Shown here piece by piece: positions 47,448 through 58,941 of a DNA stretch of 64,000 nt (position 1 is the stretch's first letter; each line of letters opens with the position of its first letter). The translations under genes were made by a program, and so were the position numbers. The stretch is taken from the NCBI GenBank assembly GCA_933228675.1, contig OW121741.1, positions 41,278,580 to 41,342,579 on the forward strand, in the 5' to 3' direction. This stretch comes from Stomorhina lunata (lineage: Eukaryota; Arthropoda; Insecta; Diptera; Rhiniidae). The notes beneath the pieces are model-generated. The model had not been told where the DNA came from. It searched no databases and saw nothing but the letters and a program-made list of their open reading frames with translations.

Positions 47448-49069
47448 TATACTAACCATCAAAACGAATGGGGGGTATATTGAGATTGTCATTCCGTTTG
47501 TAATTTCCTTAATATTGGCTCAAAAACCAAAATTGAAGTATATTCTGAATCATTATGAAATTTTAAGACAATTGACCGATGTCCGCCTGTCTGTCCGTCT
47601 ATTTGTCTGTCTGTCTGCCAGCCTGACAGTATGTCTGTCTGTTGTCGGCAAGATAAAACCTTAATGAAAGGATATAGGTCACTGAAATTTGGCATAAATA
47701 TTCTTCATTTCTTGCAAAATTTTGGTATTGAAATCAGGCAAAATCGGTTCACGTTTGACCATAGCTCCCGTATTACCTCGTCTAGGCAAATCGCTTATTT
47801 GCTAATAAATGACATATTATAACAGCTAAGATGACAAAATTTGGTATCATGAAGTTCTACATAATCACATAGGCAGCATATAAAATTTCATCGAAATCGG
47901 TTTACATTTAAAAAAAAAACTTATGGAAAAAGCCTAAATTCCACCTAAAAATCCCTTAAATGCCAATAAATGATAAACTGTAATAGCTTTGGCCACTAAC
48001 TTTAGCACAAGGAAGTCTTATGTCAGTGCCAGCCAGTGTGCAAGATTTTGTCACAATCGGTCAGCATTTGACCATAGCTCCCATATAAAAAACTTACGGA
48101 AACACAAAAATACAACAAGAAAAGGGGTTTTGTCCGTCTGTCAGATAAAAGCGCTATAACGCCCTAGGAGTATATTCGATATCTTGAAAAAGTTGTGTAT
48201 TGAAAATGGGTGAGATCGGTTCACATTTAGTTAGAGCTCCAATATATCCCCGATCCGAGAAACACATTTATGCTGATAAATTGAATACAATTGCAATAGC
48301 TATGACTACTAAATTTAGAAAATAAAAGTTTTTTTAACTATTGGTCTGTTTATCAAATTTTATAGGAATCGGTCCATATTTGACTATAGCTCTCATATAA
48401 AAAACACTCCCGGAAATCAAAAAAATGTAGCAAAGGCCAGTTACAAGCTAATAAATTAGAATTTATGACAGCTATGGCCACTAAATTTTGCAAGAATAAG
48501 CTCTATATAAAAAACAGCCAGTTTGTAAAATTTTGTTACAAGCGGTCAACATTTGGCTATAATTCTTACATAAATATAACATCATAATCATCATCACATA
48601 AAAAGGGTTTTATATCTAAAATCAAAAAAATTCAGAGATACAAGCAGCATATTAAGATTGCACCAATGTCCAGACTTTATATATATATATAAATATATGC
48701 CCTGTCGTATTACTATCACCATATTTATCCTAACTAAATATTAAACTAAACGGAAATCATTTATCCTAACTAAATATTAAACTAAACGGAAACCATACCG
48801 GGTTACGATACCGAATATTGTTCAAAGAAAATACTAGGGAAACCAGTTACATACTTTTAAATATTGAACTATAAAGCTCCTGCAACCGAATTTGGTCCAA
48901 ATATTTTACTAACAATACCAACTAGCGTAACAACTTTTTTTCGAGTTTGGTCCACATTTCGAATTAGCTACACCCTCGCTGATATTTGAGAGATATTTCT
49001 AAATTTAACACAACTTGATGGTGGGTATATAAGATTCGGCACAGCCGAATATAATACTCTTACTTGTTT
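47448..49069 (+). mobile_element. Family A element, full length (1.62 kb)
   Basis: It begins TATACTAACCATCAAAACG and has a long GTCCGTC/TGTCTGTC run at about 47,580-47,642. It ends with hairpin ATTCGGCACAGCCGAAT and ACTCTTACTTGTTT. A short direct repeat, TATCCTAACTAAATATTAAA, occurs twice at about 48,725 and 48,762. Confidence 0.82.
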
Positions 49070-49714
49070 CACCTATTTTTCTTTTCAATGTACAATTCGT
49101 AATTCTCAATAGAATTTGATGAAATTCAGCACACGTCTATTAGTTGACCCAAAAAAGAGTTCTACTAATTTTGATTGAAATACGTAAACTCTTAGGGGTA
49201 CTTGCCTTAACTTACACTTAAATGCAATTTCATTAAAAAGTTAAGCCTTAACGACTGCAACACTTTTTGCATAAATAATGCGTAACAATTTACATGATTT
49301 TTTTCAGAAAATTTTGAACTTTGTTCTACGATCGGTAAATTTGAGCAATTTTTTTCGCTTAATCTCAAGAAGAGACTTTCGCCTTTCACGAGGTTAAGGT
49401 GGGAGCACCGAGCTAACTTAGTTTTTGTCTAAAGAAAAACGAAAACACTGAATTTTGTAAAGATTTTTTGATTTCCTGATATCTCCCAAACTATATACGA
49501 GATTTAGTTATTTTCTTCTGCAGACTAAAACCAAGATTCTGTATCTTAGTTAAATCGAAATCATGATTGAAGCTGTGGAACTATATTCATGCATAAGCTA
49601 CTGAGTTTGATTGAAAATTCCATTGTTGTTGAAATAATTTTTGAGCGCTAAAGAAGCTTTTGAAGCGTTTAACATCATAAATGGAAAAATTGTTATGAGA
49701 AATCGTTTAAAGGA
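49070..49714. other. No gene recognised
   Basis: AT-rich sequence with no clear repeat or coding region. Confidence 0.4.
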
Positions 49715-51036
49715 CCCAGCAAAACTTTTCATTACCAAATAATGAGTTAAACAGCTAAACTATTGAACACGAACTACTTACTCATTCACTGTTTAAGTCA
49801 TTACATTAACATGGGGATGTCATTGGAGGCAAGTACTTACCAATTGCAGAAAAGTAATGAATTGGGAAAGCAATTGGAAAACAACAACAAAAACTTTTGT
49901 TGTTGTTGTTTTATTTAAAAAAAAACATATTTTTTAAACGAAATACAATTTTTTTTGTATGCCCCCATGGGGGCTCGAACCCAGAACCCTACGACTGCTA
50001 GGCGGAGACTCTTCCACTGAGCTACTTCATATGTTGAAAACTTAGCAGCTTATAATTAATATATACAATTTTTACTTTTAGATCCAAAATCATGTGAAAA
50101 TAACTTTGTTTTCCCTGATTTTTTTGCTTTGTTGTAATTTTTGGAAAAATATTTCTACATGATTTTTTGTAAACGTTTAATAATAGTAAACAATAAAGAA
50201 GTTTTTTTTTTAATTATTTTAAAACTTAAACAATTTAAATCTTCCTTTTTGTATAAGTTTTTATATAACATTGACTCTTACTTTAATGGCCTATAGTTAC
50301 AACCTGATAAAGTCAAAGTTCGATCATATTTCAGACTTCCATGGACTTTGATCTTGTGCAAATATTCTACAATTTTATAGGCCAAGCATTGAAAAATGTT
50401 CCTCTTCTTGGTCATTCCATTGAAGTTTCGGACGTCTCCTTCTTAGGTTAGTTGGTGGGACATTTTTATTATGATTTGATCCTCTTTATAGTAATTGTTT
50501 TTTCCAAGAGTGGGTTACTAGCCCGTCGTCCTAACCCATTTTTATCGATCATATGGAACAACTCTCGGTACATGTTAGCTCACTACATCAAGGGGTGTTA
50601 AGCTAGTTCCCCGGGTGATAACACGAGGAGATCAGTGTCCACAGTTGAGATAAAGGATGGCCAAGGTATGTCTGGGCTTACCAAGTTAAGACCAATCAGA
50701 ACCGTGTTTGGGTCTAACATCCCCTACATAATCAAAAATGACTCACGATGGTAATTTTTCATTACCGTGTGTTAGTTTTTAATTTTTTTTTTACAGAAGG
50801 TAATATTTAAGTTCTTAAAATTCAAAAAACATTTAAAAAGACCTTTTTTAATAAAAAAAAATTAAAAAAAATTTTGGTCTTGGTGGGATTCGAACCCGGG
50901 CCATTCAGTTCAAATTACCATTTTAATTACAAATAAGTACTTCTGTAATAACTTATTAGTTATTTGGAGTGTATGTTGTAGTCATTACAAGGTAACCAGT
51001 TACCAGAGTACTTGCTATTACCAAAGTTTTGCTGGG
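49715..51036 (-). mobile_element. Composite TIR element, copy 2
   Basis: Bounded by CCCAGCAAAACTTTTC and AAAGTTTTGCTGGG. In reverse order it holds the tRNA-like segment (49,960-50,033), the leader-like module (50,470-50,745) and a B-box-like motif whose complement is GGGTTCGAATCCC (about 50,885-50,900). It has the same layout and nearly the same length (1,322 bp) as copy 1. Confidence 0.75.
49960..50033 (-). repeat. tRNA-Ala-like segment, copy 2
   Basis: The complement carries A box TAGCTCAGTGG, CTAGCAG with an AGC triplet, and B box GGTTCGAGCCC, spaced as in the copy at 33,705. Confidence 0.7.
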
Positions 51037-51408
51037 GAATTAATGAAAATGGATATTGATCATTAGAAAGAATATTTGTAAAAACAATAGAGACATTTTC
51101 ATATTAAAATATATGTTATGATTTGCTATTCCTTAAATAATAATTTAATTCTCATATTATCACAATCGCCTTACCCAGAAAAACTTTTCATTACCAAATA
51201 ATGAGTTAAAAAGCTTAACTATTGAACACTTACTCATTTACTGTTTAAGTCATTCCATTAACATGGGGATGTCATTGGAGGCAAGTACTTACCAATTGCA
51301 GAAAAGTAATGACTTGGGCAAGCAATTGGAAAACAACAACAAAAACTTTTTTGTTTTTGTCTTATTTAAAAAAAATATTTTTAAACGAAATACAAAATTT
51401 GTTTTGTG

Positions 51409-51478
51409 ACCCCATGGGGACTTGAACCCAGGCCCCTACGACTGCTAGGCGGAGACTCTTCCACTGATCTACTTAATA
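51409..51478 (-). repeat. tRNA-Ala-like segment, copy 3
   Basis: Same arrangement as the other two copies. The complement reads TAGATCAGTGG for the A box and GGTTCAAGTCC for the B box, both one or two changes away. Confidence 0.62.
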
Positions 51479-52096
51479 TGTAGAAAACTATTTTTAAATT
51501 TTACAATTTTACAATTTTAATCTTCCTTTTGGTATAAGTTTTTATATAACATTGACTCTTACTAACTTAAATGGCCTATGGTTACAACCTGTTAAGGTTA
51601 AAATCCGAGTATATTTTAGAATTCCATGGACTTCGATATTGTGCGAATATTCTCCAATTTTATAGGCCAAGTTTTGAAAAATGTTCCTCTACTTGGTCTT
51701 TCCATCGAAGTTTCGAAGGTCCTCTTCATTGTAATTGTTTTTTTCCAAGAGTGGGTTACTAGCCCATCGTCCTAACCCATTTTTATCGATCTTATGGGAC
51801 GACTCTCGGTACATGTTAGCACACTACATTAAGGGGTGTTAAAGTAGCTTCCACGAGGAGGTCAGTATCCGCAGTTGAGATGAAGGATGATCCAGATAAG
51901 TAAGGCTTACCAAGTAAAGACCAATCAGAACCGTGTTTGGTATCCAACATCCCCTACATAATCAAAATTGACTCATTATGGTATTTTTTCATTATTGTGA
52001 GTTAGTTTTCCACATTTTTTTTACAGAAGGTAATATTTAAGTTCTTAAAATTCGAAAATCATTATAAAAAATTTTTTTAATAAAAAAAAATTAAAA

Positions 52097-53520
52097 ACAA
52101 GTAAGAGTGTTATATTCGGCTGTGCCGAATCTTATATACCCACCATCAAGTTGTGTTAAACTTGGAAACATATCTCATATATCTACAAGGGTGCAGCTAA
52201 TTCAAAATCTGGACCAAACCTGAAAAAATCGCTAAGTTAATTGGTATTGTTGGTAAAACCTTTGGACTAAATTCGCTTGCCGTAGCTTTATAGTTCAACA
52301 TTTAAAAATATTTTAGTGGTTTCCCCAGTATTTACTTTGATCAAAATTCGGTCTCATAACCGGGTATAGTTTTACATTAATAAGTTGTTAAATACTTTTC
52401 GTTGTGCTTAATATGTAGTTAGGCTAAACACGTTAATAGTAATACGGCAGGTCCATATATATCGTTAGGAGTTCCCAATGCATTCATCATATATAAAGTC
52501 TGGGCTGAACATTGATTAATGCCTATCTAATTTCATAGGTGTAATCTTAATATAATGAATGTACCTCCAAATCTTTTTGATTGTAGATATAAAAAGGGGA
52601 TGATATATATATAAGAATTATAGCCAAATGTTAGGCACTATCGTGCTTTTATCTGACGGCACTATCGTGCCTTTATCTGACGGACAGACAGACATAAACA
52701 ACCTTTTCTTTATGTATTTTTGTGTTTCCATAAGTTTTTTATATGGGAGCTATGGTCAAATGGTGACCGATTGTGATGCACACTGGCTGACATTGCCATA
52801 AGACTTCCTTGTGCCTAATTTAGTCTTAAGGAGCTATCACGATTTTATCTGACGGACAGACGGACATAAATCCCCTTTTGTTTTTGAATTTTTGTGTTTT
52901 CGTAAGTTTTTTTATATGGGAGCTAGGTCAAATGGTGACAAAATTTTGCACACTGACTGGCATTGATATAAGACTTTCTTGTGCAAAATTTAGTGGTTAA
53001 ATCTGTTACACTTTTAGATTTATTGGCATTTAAGTGTATTTTAGGTGAAATTTAGGCTGTTTTCGAAAATTTTTGGATGGGAGCTATGGCTAAATGTGAA
53101 CCGATTTTGATGAAATTTTATACGCTGCCTAGGGCTAATGTAAAACTTCTATATACCAAATTTTATCAGCATAGCTGGTATAATTTTTCATTTATTAACA
53201 AATAAGCGATTAATCTAGACGAGGTTATACGGGAGCTATGGTCAAATGTGAACCGATTTTGCCCAATTTCAATACCAAAATTTTCTCAGAGATGAAGAAT
53301 ATTTTTACTAAGTTTCAGTAAGCTCCTTTCGTTTAGGCGTTATCGTGATTTCAACAGACAGACAGACGGACAGACAGACGGACATCGCTCAATCGTCTTC
53401 GAATTTCATAAGGATTCAGAATTTATATCATTTTTGGTTTTTGAGCCAATATTAAGGAAATTACAAACGGAATGACAATTTCAATATACCCCCCCATTCT
53501 TTTTGATGGTGGGTATAAAA
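52097..53520 (-). mobile_element. Family A element, compact full length (1.42 kb)
   Basis: The clearest copy. It starts ACAAGTAAGAGTGTTAT, then hairpin ATTCGGCTGTGCCGAAT and TATATACCCACCATCAAG. It ends TTTTTGATGGTGGGTATAAAA. Subterminal inverted repeats, one terminal hairpin, GTCY cores (about 52,676, 52,853 and 53,356-53,392) and no evident target duplication match the DINE-1/Helentron-associated design. It is inserted in the composite element, with A-rich sequence at the left junction. Confidence 0.87.
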
Positions 53521-53672
53521 ATGTTAGTCATGGTGGGATTTGAACCGGGGCCATGCAGTTTAAATTACCATCTTAATTAGAAATAAGTACTTCTATAATA
53601 ACTTATTAGTTTTTCGGAGGGTATGTTGTAGTCATTACAAGGTAACCAGTAACCAGAGTACTTGCTAATAAC

Positions 53673-54354
53673 ATAAATCTATTAAAATATTTAATTTTAA
53701 ACTTTGAATACATGAAATATCTCTTTAGTGCTCTTTCAATTCGTCAACATTGGAATTAAATTTTGTGGCAATTTTTGCCTATTGACGCATATAAATATGC
53801 ATATGATTGCAACATGAGTTCACAAAAAAATGTATAAAAATATGACTACAAAAATTGATATTTCAACGAAAAAGTTTTTTCACTATAACAATTTTTTGCT
53901 GGAAAAATTGAGCTAATTATCTTATTGTTAAAAGGAAAGCAATAATTAAAAACGGTTTGCACATTCAATGGAAAAAAAATATAAAATAAATCCGTTGAAT
54001 TTAATATAATTGTATATAAAAATGAGATTATGAATAAATTGGATCTGTGATGAATGTTAAACAGAATTAAAGGGAAACGTTGAGGGAAAAACAGAAGAAA
54101 AGCGGATGTATGTTGCTGGCAAACTCATTCATTCATGTTTTAAATTTAATTTACAGTTAATAACTTATGCTTTTCAACAATAAAAACAATCACAACAATA
54201 CCAACAATCATATCCTTAAATCAAATACCCAGCAGTTTCGAATTGTAGAATAGTCTTTGATGTTAGTGTAGTTTAGACACTAAACCAGTCGAGGGCAAAC
54301 AATTCATTTGCTATCACTAGTTATAGGAAAATAAATTCTGCTGATACAACAATT
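53673..54354. other. No gene recognised
   Basis: AT-rich sequence without identifiable features. Confidence 0.4.
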
Positions 54355-54642
54355 AACGAGGAAGAGCATTATATTCGGCTGTGCCGAATCTTATATAAAC
54401 ACCATCTTGTTGTGTTAAATTAAGAAATATATCTCATATATCTACGAGGGTGCAGCTAATTCAAAATGTGGACCAAATTCGAAAAAAGTTGTTACGCTAG
54501 TTGGTATTGTTAGTAAAATATTTGTACTAAATTCGGTTGCAGGAGCTTTATAGTTCAACATTTAAATGTTTGTAAGTGGTTTCCCTAATATTTACTTTGA
54601 ACAAAATTCGGTATCGTAACCTGGTATGGTTTTACATTAATA
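54355..54642 (-). mobile_element. Family A 3' end fragment
   Basis: Starts AACGAGGAAGAGCATTATATTCGGCTG, an eroded family A end with an intact hairpin ATTCGGCTGTGCCGAAT. It breaks off at GGTTTTACATTAATA. Confidence 0.72.
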
Positions 54643-55078
54643 TGTCATGTGCGCCCTCAGAGGGTTAAGCAGGAGTAGATAGGTAAGGCAGTAGAAAAAA
54701 AAATTTGGATAAACAAGTGGCAACATTATTAGGAAAAAAAACATATGGTAGCGAAAAAAAAACAGAGCAGGAAAAATATATAAACAAAAAGGGAGAGGGA
54801 AATAAAAAAAAGGAAAAACAGAAACAAAGGAATTTGGCTAGGGAATGAAATTGCTGAAAATCGAGAAAGATCGGGAGGTTGAGAATTTTCTGTGACAGAG
54901 GCGAGGTATCCTGGGAGGAAAATCTGTGAAATGTGGTCTTTTTCTTTTGGGGTTTTGATGAAGAGGTAACCGATGGCTAAGAAGTATTTAAAAATCTTAA
55001 AACGACCTTAAAAAAAACCTAAAGATTAATTAAAAATCTAAAACCAAATTTAAAATTCAAGTATAACATTACCTTAAA
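54643..55078. other. Purine-rich stretch, no gene recognised
   Basis: About 54,680-54,860 is strongly A/G-rich on the plus strand (runs such as GAAAAAAAAACAGAGCAGG). The right end (55,015-55,071) is the left member of the direct repeat that brackets the family C element. Confidence 0.5.
55015..55071. repeat. Direct repeat flanking family C, left
   Basis: About 56 bp starting AACCTAAAGATTAATTAAAA and ending GTATAACATTA. It matches 57,668-57,723 with about two mismatches. Confidence 0.85.
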
Positions 55079-57646
55079 AACAAGTAAGAGTGGTATATTC
55101 GGCTTTGCCGAATCTTGGATACCCTTCACCAATGGTGTTCCAAAAGTACTTAAGGTAATTCGTAGCAATATTTGGTTATACTAGTATTATATGCAAAGAG
55201 TCTTTAAAATTAAGAGTCGGAAAACGAAAACCTTTTCGGTGGCGTCATCATCTAGAATAGTTATGCACCCAAAGGTTATGTTGGGCAGGTGGCTGATGTC
55301 TAGGGAAGCTTCACTTGGGTTCTAAAGTGGTCCCTTTGTGAAAGATAATGATTACTAGACTACAAGTAGAGAATGCATATTTAAGCCAGCCAGTAGCTTC
55401 GAAATAAAATAGACACATATTTTACGAACATTTAATAAAGTTCGATAGACCAGATAAACCATGCAGAAAAGATGCTTCAAAATGTAGATGCCCTTAGATT
55501 TGCAATAGCACATCGATTTGATGAAGTTTAAGTATTCTGGCATGCAACCCAAAAACGCTGTGCCCAGTGAGGGTTGAGCACTTTAATTCGTACGAATTAT
55601 CCAACTAGTAAAAGTTCTTGATTAGTTATGTAAAACTCTGAAGTTAGCGGACTGATTTAGGTCAAAGCTTTAACAATGATTGTCAATGTATACAAGCCTT
55701 AAAATTATAGGGTATACACTCTTAGTTTTAGATACATACGTGAAATATATAGCTTTTGAATGGATGGTTATCAGCTTTGTCGGAAAAGTTTACTTATTAA
55801 TTTGAAGTTAGTTAATTAATTAAAATGAACACTTCATCAATAATATTTGGGATGTATAGTTCTTTCGATCTGTCCGATGGATGTTTGGAAAGTTTTGCTC
55901 TAGTTCTATGTGCAATTTTAATGTGATTTAATTTATCAGCATTAAATCGATTCCCGGTCGGGTTTATATGGGAGATTTCACTAAATGTGAATAGAGCTCG
56001 CCCATTTTCAATATCGAACTTTTCAAGAGATCAGAAATACTTTTGTCAAATGTTGTCCCTCTAGAAAGTTTATTTTAGGCGCTATAGCCCTGAATATCAA
56101 TATTGTACAACGTCTTTATACTAAATGTCATCATCGTATCTTAGGCGAAGTTATACGGGATCAATTGTCAAACGTGAACGGATTTCTCCCAATTGCAATT
56201 AAAAAATTTAAATTTTTGTTGATATGTGAGATACTTACATACATATGTAGGTTTTGAACGGATATCATGTAATTAGCTGCATTTTTGTACTTCCTAGGAA
56301 GATTACCTATAATTTGATATATAATACATTCTCAAATGTTATCATAATGTTCAAAAGTCAGACACAAAATTAAGATAAATGCAGTGTGTCTGTCTGCTAA
56401 AACCAGATTTGTGGAGCTCCTGAATTGTCGCACCCTGAATTTCAACATTATCGATCAAAACACCATCGCTTAAACGCTAAATTATATCTACCACAAATTA
56501 CAGAATGCATCAGGATTTAGATAATCCCCTGCGAAGGACGCTATTAAACTTCATCAAAATAAACATCTGAGATATCGACAAAACAGGAGCTCCAAAAACT
56601 TGACTACAACAGAAAAAAGGACAGACAGGTAGACGGACGGACATGTAGACGGACGGACAAACAAACAGACGGACGGACGGGCAAACAAACAGACGGACGG
56701 ACAGACGGACGGAGGTCGCGAAATCGATTCTTGTGCCGATTCTGAGTTGATCGGTACAATTTGAATGGTATTCATAATCAGATTTGTGGAGTATATATAT
56801 CAGATTTTAGAAAATCCTCCCATAAAGAACGATGTCAAATTTCATCACAATCGGTCCATAAACACCTGAGATATCGCTGAAACAATACTTACAAAATGTA
56901 AACAAAATTTCTTAGACACGTACTTTGTGGTGTTATGGCGATATCTCAATTGTTTATAGACCGCTTTTGATAAAATTTAATAACGTGCTTGGTGGGGGAA
57001 TTTCCTAAAATCTGATATAAAATTTATGTAGGTCCGTACTAAAGGAGGATAGTTTTTCCTATTTCTGCATTTAATTTTTTCAACAAACATTCTCTAATGT
57101 GTACTTTGGGCAATTTGCGATACATCAAATTCAGTGTTTTAGCGATATATCAGTTGTTTATGGACCGATTTTGATAAAATTTTACAGAGTGCTTTGGGAA
57201 AATATTTCCTACAATCTGATATATAACATATTATCACATGTACACCAGGAGTATCTTTTTTCTCTTGTTATTTAAAAGTGTGTTTCAATCAAAAATTTTA
57301 AAATTTTCGTCTAATTTTTGGTATTTTTTCGATATTTTCGGTGTTTATAAACCGATTTTAATGAAATTTAATAGCGTTCATTGCGGGAGAATTTCCTAAA
57401 ATCTGATATATAATTTGTGTAAGTCCATCCTCCAGGGGCTTCAGAAACTTGATTTCAACAGACAGACAGACAGACAGACAGACAGACGGACGGACAGACA
57501 GACAGACGGACATCGCTTAATCGATTCTCCTCCCGATTCTGAGTATATCGGTATAATTTTTATGGGGTCTACGATCACTAATAAAAAATTACAAACGGAA
57601 TCACAAACTTATAATACCCTTTCACCTATTGGTGAAGGGTATAATA
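55079..57646 (-). mobile_element. Family C DINE-like element, 2.57 kb
   Basis: The left end is AACAAGTAAGAGTGGTAT with hairpin ATTCGGCTTTGCCGAAT and ATACCCTTCACCAATGG. The right end is CACCTATTGGTGAAGGGTATAA. It therefore combines an A-like hairpin with a B-like subterminal repeat. Two GTCY tracts (56,617-56,716 and 57,460-57,512) are each followed by a similar block (AATCGATTC, CCGATTCTGAGT). This suggests two 5' modules in tandem and explains its larger size. Confidence 0.78.
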
Positions 57647-57667
57647 AAACAAAAAGTTGCTAAAATA

Positions 57668-57723
57668 AACCTAAAGATTAATTAAAAATCTAAAATCAAA
57701 TTTAAAATTCAAGTATAACACTA
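57668..57723. repeat. Direct repeat flanking family C, right
   Basis: The partner of 55,015-55,071. It lies about 20 bp beyond the element end. Confidence 0.85.
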
Positions 57724-58941
57724 AAACCTAAAAACTCGTCAAATTTGTTTGAAAATCTGAAAGCCATCTCATCACCGTTACCTCCACCGTAGGACCATCA
57801 TCAGTTTGTGCCACCAGCTTCAACAGAGCCCTGTTCCTGCCGGAAAGGGGCAAGGTATCGCCTGACCTGAACTTTTAACTGACAGTATATAAAAAAAAAT
57901 CTAAATATATATTATTTTTATACCATAATTAGGGCATTTTATCTTTGAGTACCTCAGTCCCCTAAATTAGGGTGCGCGAGATAGATTTTGTAGGAGTGAG
58001 CTCAATCCTAGGGAAATCAACGTTTCATTTGTATGGTCCTATGGACAATTTATAAAAAAAGAAAATGCTTTATTTATAGAAATAAAACTAATCTATATAT
58101 AGATATGTATATATATACATACAAATTATAAAATATTTAAAATCGAACAAATTCTTAACCTAAACCCCGGCGATAACAAGCTCCTCCGAAGAAATTCCCG
58201 TTACCAGTCTACAACAAGATGGCGTATCTTCCTGAAAATATGTAGAAAATTTCTTATGAATTGTTTTGTTTGCTTAAATTTTTTTTGGAGAAAATTAAAT
58301 TTTATTTATAAATGAAATTAGTGTTGATTTTTTTGTTTCATTTTGTTCAAGATTTTCTTTTTATTGAGAACATTAATTTTACATTTCATTTTTTAATATT
58401 CTTTTTTTTTAATTTTCAAAACTTTATTTTTTTGAAATAAAACCATTATGTTTATAACGTTTAAAATATGAAAATTTTAGTGTTCTTAATAATGAAGTGG
58501 TAAATAGCTAATATTTGGTGGTAAGTAGAGGAAGAAACCAGGTTGCAGGTCAGATTTTGGGACACTCTCAAACTTCTGACCAAGAGTGTCATGGAGAGCC
58601 TCCAGGCTCTAGTGGGTGGGATATCTCCTGGCATAACATCCGCCAGAGACTTTTGTGTGTGAGAGTGGTGATGTGTATTTTTCTTAACACTTCGGGTTTC
58701 CATCAAATCTTTTATCTGTGATTTCTTTGATATCAGCTGGTATGATTTCTTGTGTGTGCGAAATGGTCCAGTGCGTTGGCAAGAACCACCCCATCCGGCG
58801 AGCCACAGCCCGGCAAAACGCCAGCATACCAGCGCCGCTAGTAATCTGGCCACAAAACCCAGCTCGTCTGGTAACCCCTGAAGCATCGCACAGTACAAAT
58901 AAGTGGTTAAATGCTGAATAATTCAGGTCGATATATATATA
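57724..58941. other. No gene recognised; two GC-richer patches
   Basis: About 57,727-57,872 is open for 48 codons on the minus strand (DTLPLSGRNRALLKLVAQTD). About 58,520-58,900 is GC-richer than its surroundings, with open frames on both strands. Neither resembles a protein I know. They may be remnants of an unidentified element or of host exons. Confidence 0.4.

Larger units (their letters stand above)
51174..53672 (-). mobile_element. Composite TIR element, copy 3, split by family A
   Basis: Starts CCCAGAAAAACTTTTCATTAC. It keeps the tRNA-like segment (51,409-51,478), the leader-like module (about 51,725-51,965) and, beyond the family A insertion, the B-box-like complement (TGGGATTTGAACC, about 53,532). 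The distal terminus is eroded: ACTTGCTAATAAC is present but not the final CTGGG. Confidence 0.72.

Noticed and set aside
58461..58898. 145-codon minus-strand frame as a host gene
   Set aside because: Overlapping frames are open on both strands, no domain is recognised, and the C-terminal third is AT-rich low complexity. Kept only as an unassigned GC-richer patch.
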